The translations under genes and the position numbers were made by a program. Under the pieces are notes generated by a model, which worked only from the letters and a program-made list of their open reading frames with translations, made no database searches and was not told the origin of the DNA. A DNA stretch of 8,873 nt from an uncultured Eubacteriales bacterium (GTDB taxonomy: Bacteria; Bacillota; Clostridia; Oscillospirales; Acutalibacteraceae): the NCBI GenBank assembly GCA_900321595.1, contig ONWP01000373.1, forward strand, positions 1 through 8,873. The letters run 5' to 3'. Below, piece by piece: positions 7,122-8,873 of this stretch (position 1 is the first letter of the stretch; every line of letters begins with the position of its first letter).

Positions 7122-8873
7122 ATGAAAGCCTGGAAGAAAGCTCTTGCGTTTCTGATGTGCCTTGCGCTCCTGACGGGCGCGGCGCCTCTTGCCGTATTTG
7201 CCGATTATGATGAGGATAACCTCAAGTGCCTCGTCTGCGGCGAGTGGACGGACGATTACTGCGAGGAATGTCTCGACCTGTGGGATGACAGGGAATGCAT
7301 GTGCAACAGCTGCCACGACGGCGCGTTCTGCGACGAATGCGGCGGTTGTCTGTTCCTGGTCGAGGACGACCCCGAGAGCAACGCCTGCTCCGATCACACC
7401 CAGGAGGGGATCTGCTGCGAATGCGCGGCGGATATGGGCTATCACTGCGCTGATTGCGGCGAGTGTCTCTGGGGGCTCGACGACGAGCTCTGCGAGGAGT
7501 GCCGCAAGTGCTCGGTATGCGCCGATCTCTGCCTGAGCTGCGGTTACTGCGACGAGTGTGTCCCGCACTGTCCCGTCTGCGGCGAATGCGATTACCTCGA
7601 GGAGCACGCCTGCCCGTCCGGCGGCGAGGAGCACTGTGAGAACGAGTGCGAGCTCTGCGACGAATGCGGCGAGTGCATGTACGAGATGGACGAGGAGCCG
7701 TGCGAATACTGCGGCCTGTGCCCGCAGTGCTGCGAGGACCTCGGCTGCGAATTCTGCGGCATGTGCGCGCTCGATCCGGAATTCGAGGATCACAGATGCC
7801 CCGTCTGTGACGGGTGCTTCGAAAGCGGCGTCAAGCCCTGCGACACCTGCGGCTATTGCGTGGAGTGCTGTCTGGAGGCCGCGTTCAACATGGGCTGCGA
7901 GTGCGGGCTTTACTGTCACGAGAAGCTCGACGCGACGCATATCTGCGCCGACTGCGGGACCTGCTTCGGCGTCGCCGAGCCCTGTGAGACCTGCGGCGCG
8001 GCCGGGGAGTGGCGCTGCGCGGAATGCTGCCGGGAGACCAGCGCCGCGCTGGGGTGCGACTGCGAGCCGTACGTCTGCGTGAACGATCCCGGCTGGGCGC
8101 AGCACATCGAAGACGCGCACGGCGGCGTGCAGCCGGAGCATGCGGCGAGACCGCGGACGGCGTGGGCGGCGGATCCCTCGGATCACTGGCATGACTGCAG
8201 ATTCTGCGATCAGGCGTCGCACCGCTCTGCGAAGAGCGGGCACACCTATAACGCTTCTGGCGTCTGCACCGTCTGCGGCCACGTCGACGGCGCGAACATC
8301 TATATCACGAAGCAGCCCGTCTCCCGCGTCGTGTCGATCGGCGACGTGCTCCGCGACGAGGAAGTGATCGTCCCGCTGAGCGTCTGCGCCAAGGCGGACA
8401 AGGCGCTGACCTATCAGTGGGAGGAATGCTGGTTCCCGGATTTCTCACAGATCGTTTCCGATTCGGATTCGGATGGCGCGGATACACCCGATCTGGAGTT
8501 TAGACTGCCGACCGACGGATGCAATGCTTACACCGGTCCCGAGCAGAATGAGATCTACATCCGCTGCCGGATCTCCGACGGCGAGCACACCGTCTATTCG
8601 GATATCGTAACGATCCGCATGAAGCACAGATTTACCCAGGTCGGCAATGTCCGCGCGGGGAACGGGAACATTGTGAAGCGTGGCAAGATCACGCCGGAGG
8701 GGCACCGTTTCCAGTGCTGCGGCGACTGCAAAGCGATGGGGCCGCTTCTGCCGCACAGCTTCGGCGCGTGGGAATGGAACGACGACAGGACTGTGCGTCA
8801 CGCGACCTGCGAGGTCTGCGGGTATCAGAAGACGTATCACTCCCACCGGCACGCGATATCCTACGACTGGAGC
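7122..8873 (+). CDS. Exported cysteine-rich multi-CxxC protein with Ig-like domain (3' end missing)
   Basis: The frame is open from ATG 7122 to the window edge (584 codons, no stop). GGAGG (7110-7114) lies 7 bases before the ATG. Residues 1-27 form a Sec signal peptide with a likely cut after VFA. Residues 36-319 hold about 64 Cys by my count (roughly 22%), with many Asp/Glu. Modules open with C-x2-C-[GD]-x-[CW] at about 36, 70, 109, 150, 179, 226 and 275 (for example CADCGEC, CPVCGEC, CDECGEC), each trailed by more C-x2-C pairs. A HWHDCRFC ... GVCTVCGH segment (355-386) follows. Next comes an Ig-like domain (about 391-500; ITKQP, then LTYQWEE, then IRCRISDG), then HSFGAWEW and ATCEVCGY (545-567). 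The CTVCG/EVCGY parts resemble spacer modules of clostridial surface proteins. Metal binding (zinc or iron) by the CxxC clusters is an inference; disulfide cross-linking is the alternative. No enzyme family is recognised. Cotranscription with the upstream genes is doubtful because of the 369-bp gap. Confidence 0.8.
   Translation, partial: MKAWKKALAFLMCLALLTGAAPLAVFADYDEDNLKCLVCGEWTDDYCEECLDLWDDRECMCNSCHDGAFCDECGGCLFLVEDDPESNACSDHTQEGICCECAADMGYHCADCGECLWGLDDELCEECRKCSVCADLCLSCGYCDECVPHCPVCGECDYLEEHACPSGGEEHCENECELCDECGECMYEMDEEPCEYCGLCPQCCEDLGCEFCGMCALDPEFEDHRCPVCDGCFESGVKPCDTCGYCVECCLEAAFNMGCECGLYCHEKLDATHICADCGTCFGVAEPCETCGAAGEWRCAECCRETSAALGCDCEPYVCVNDPGWAQHIEDAHGGVQPEHAARPRTAWAADPSDHWHDCRFCDQASHRSAKSGHTYNASGVCTVCGHVDGANIYITKQPVSRVVSIGDVLRDEEVIVPLSVCAKADKALTYQWEECWFPDFSQIVSDSDSDGADTPDLEFRLPTDGCNAYTGPEQNEIYIRCRISDGEHTVYSDIVTIRMKHRFTQVGNVRAGNGNIVKRGKITPEGHRFQCCGDCKAMGPLLPHSFGAWEWNDDRTVRHATCEVCGYQKTYHSHRHAISYDWS

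Noticed and set aside
7157..8080. The CxxC array as a cytoplasmic zinc-finger DNA-binding protein
   Set aside because: A clear Sec signal peptide precedes it, the region is acidic rather than basic, and an Ig-like extracellular domain follows.

Overview
This 8.9 kb window looks like chromosomal DNA from a GC-rich member of the Clostridia, most likely a gut-type Oscillospiraceae/Ruminococcaceae relative. The clues are Gram-positive Shine-Dalgarno sites and sigma-A promoters in AT-rich islands, a lipoprotein signal peptide, a Ruminococcus-style dockerin repeat, and an exported protein with the CxxCG modules common in clostridial surface proteins. The assignment is inferred from sequence style, not from a database match.

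The left part (1-2815) is housekeeping. It holds the 3' end of a sensor histidine kinase gene, a hairpin terminator shared by convergent genes, nrdR on the minus strand (repressor of ribonucleotide reductase genes), and, divergently, typA/bipA (ribosome-associated GTPase) with its own terminator. The nrdR-typA gap carries two good back-to-back sigma-A promoters. The best typA start is a TTG at 932.

The middle part (2816-6752) is a probable two-gene operon of tandem paralogues. The first encodes a 682-aa lipoprotein built from modules A-B-A. The second encodes a 588-aa secreted protein with an N-terminal two-repeat dockerin followed by A-B. I do not recognise A or B as named enzyme families. 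The pair suggests a surface system with one membrane-tethered member and one member that docks onto a cohesin scaffold.

The right part starts with a 369-bp non-coding gap (6753-7121). It is filled by an array of short hairpins with mostly three-base loops whose centres lie about 21 bp apart, followed by a 29-bp dyad upstream of the next gene. That gene (7122 to the window end, incomplete) encodes an exported, extremely cysteine-rich protein. By hand count about 64 Cys lie in residues 36-319, arranged in roughly seven C-x2-C-led modules, followed by an Ig-like domain and further CxxC motifs.

The most unusual items are the hairpin array, the cysteine-rich exported protein and the module-shuffled lipoprotein/dockerin pair.
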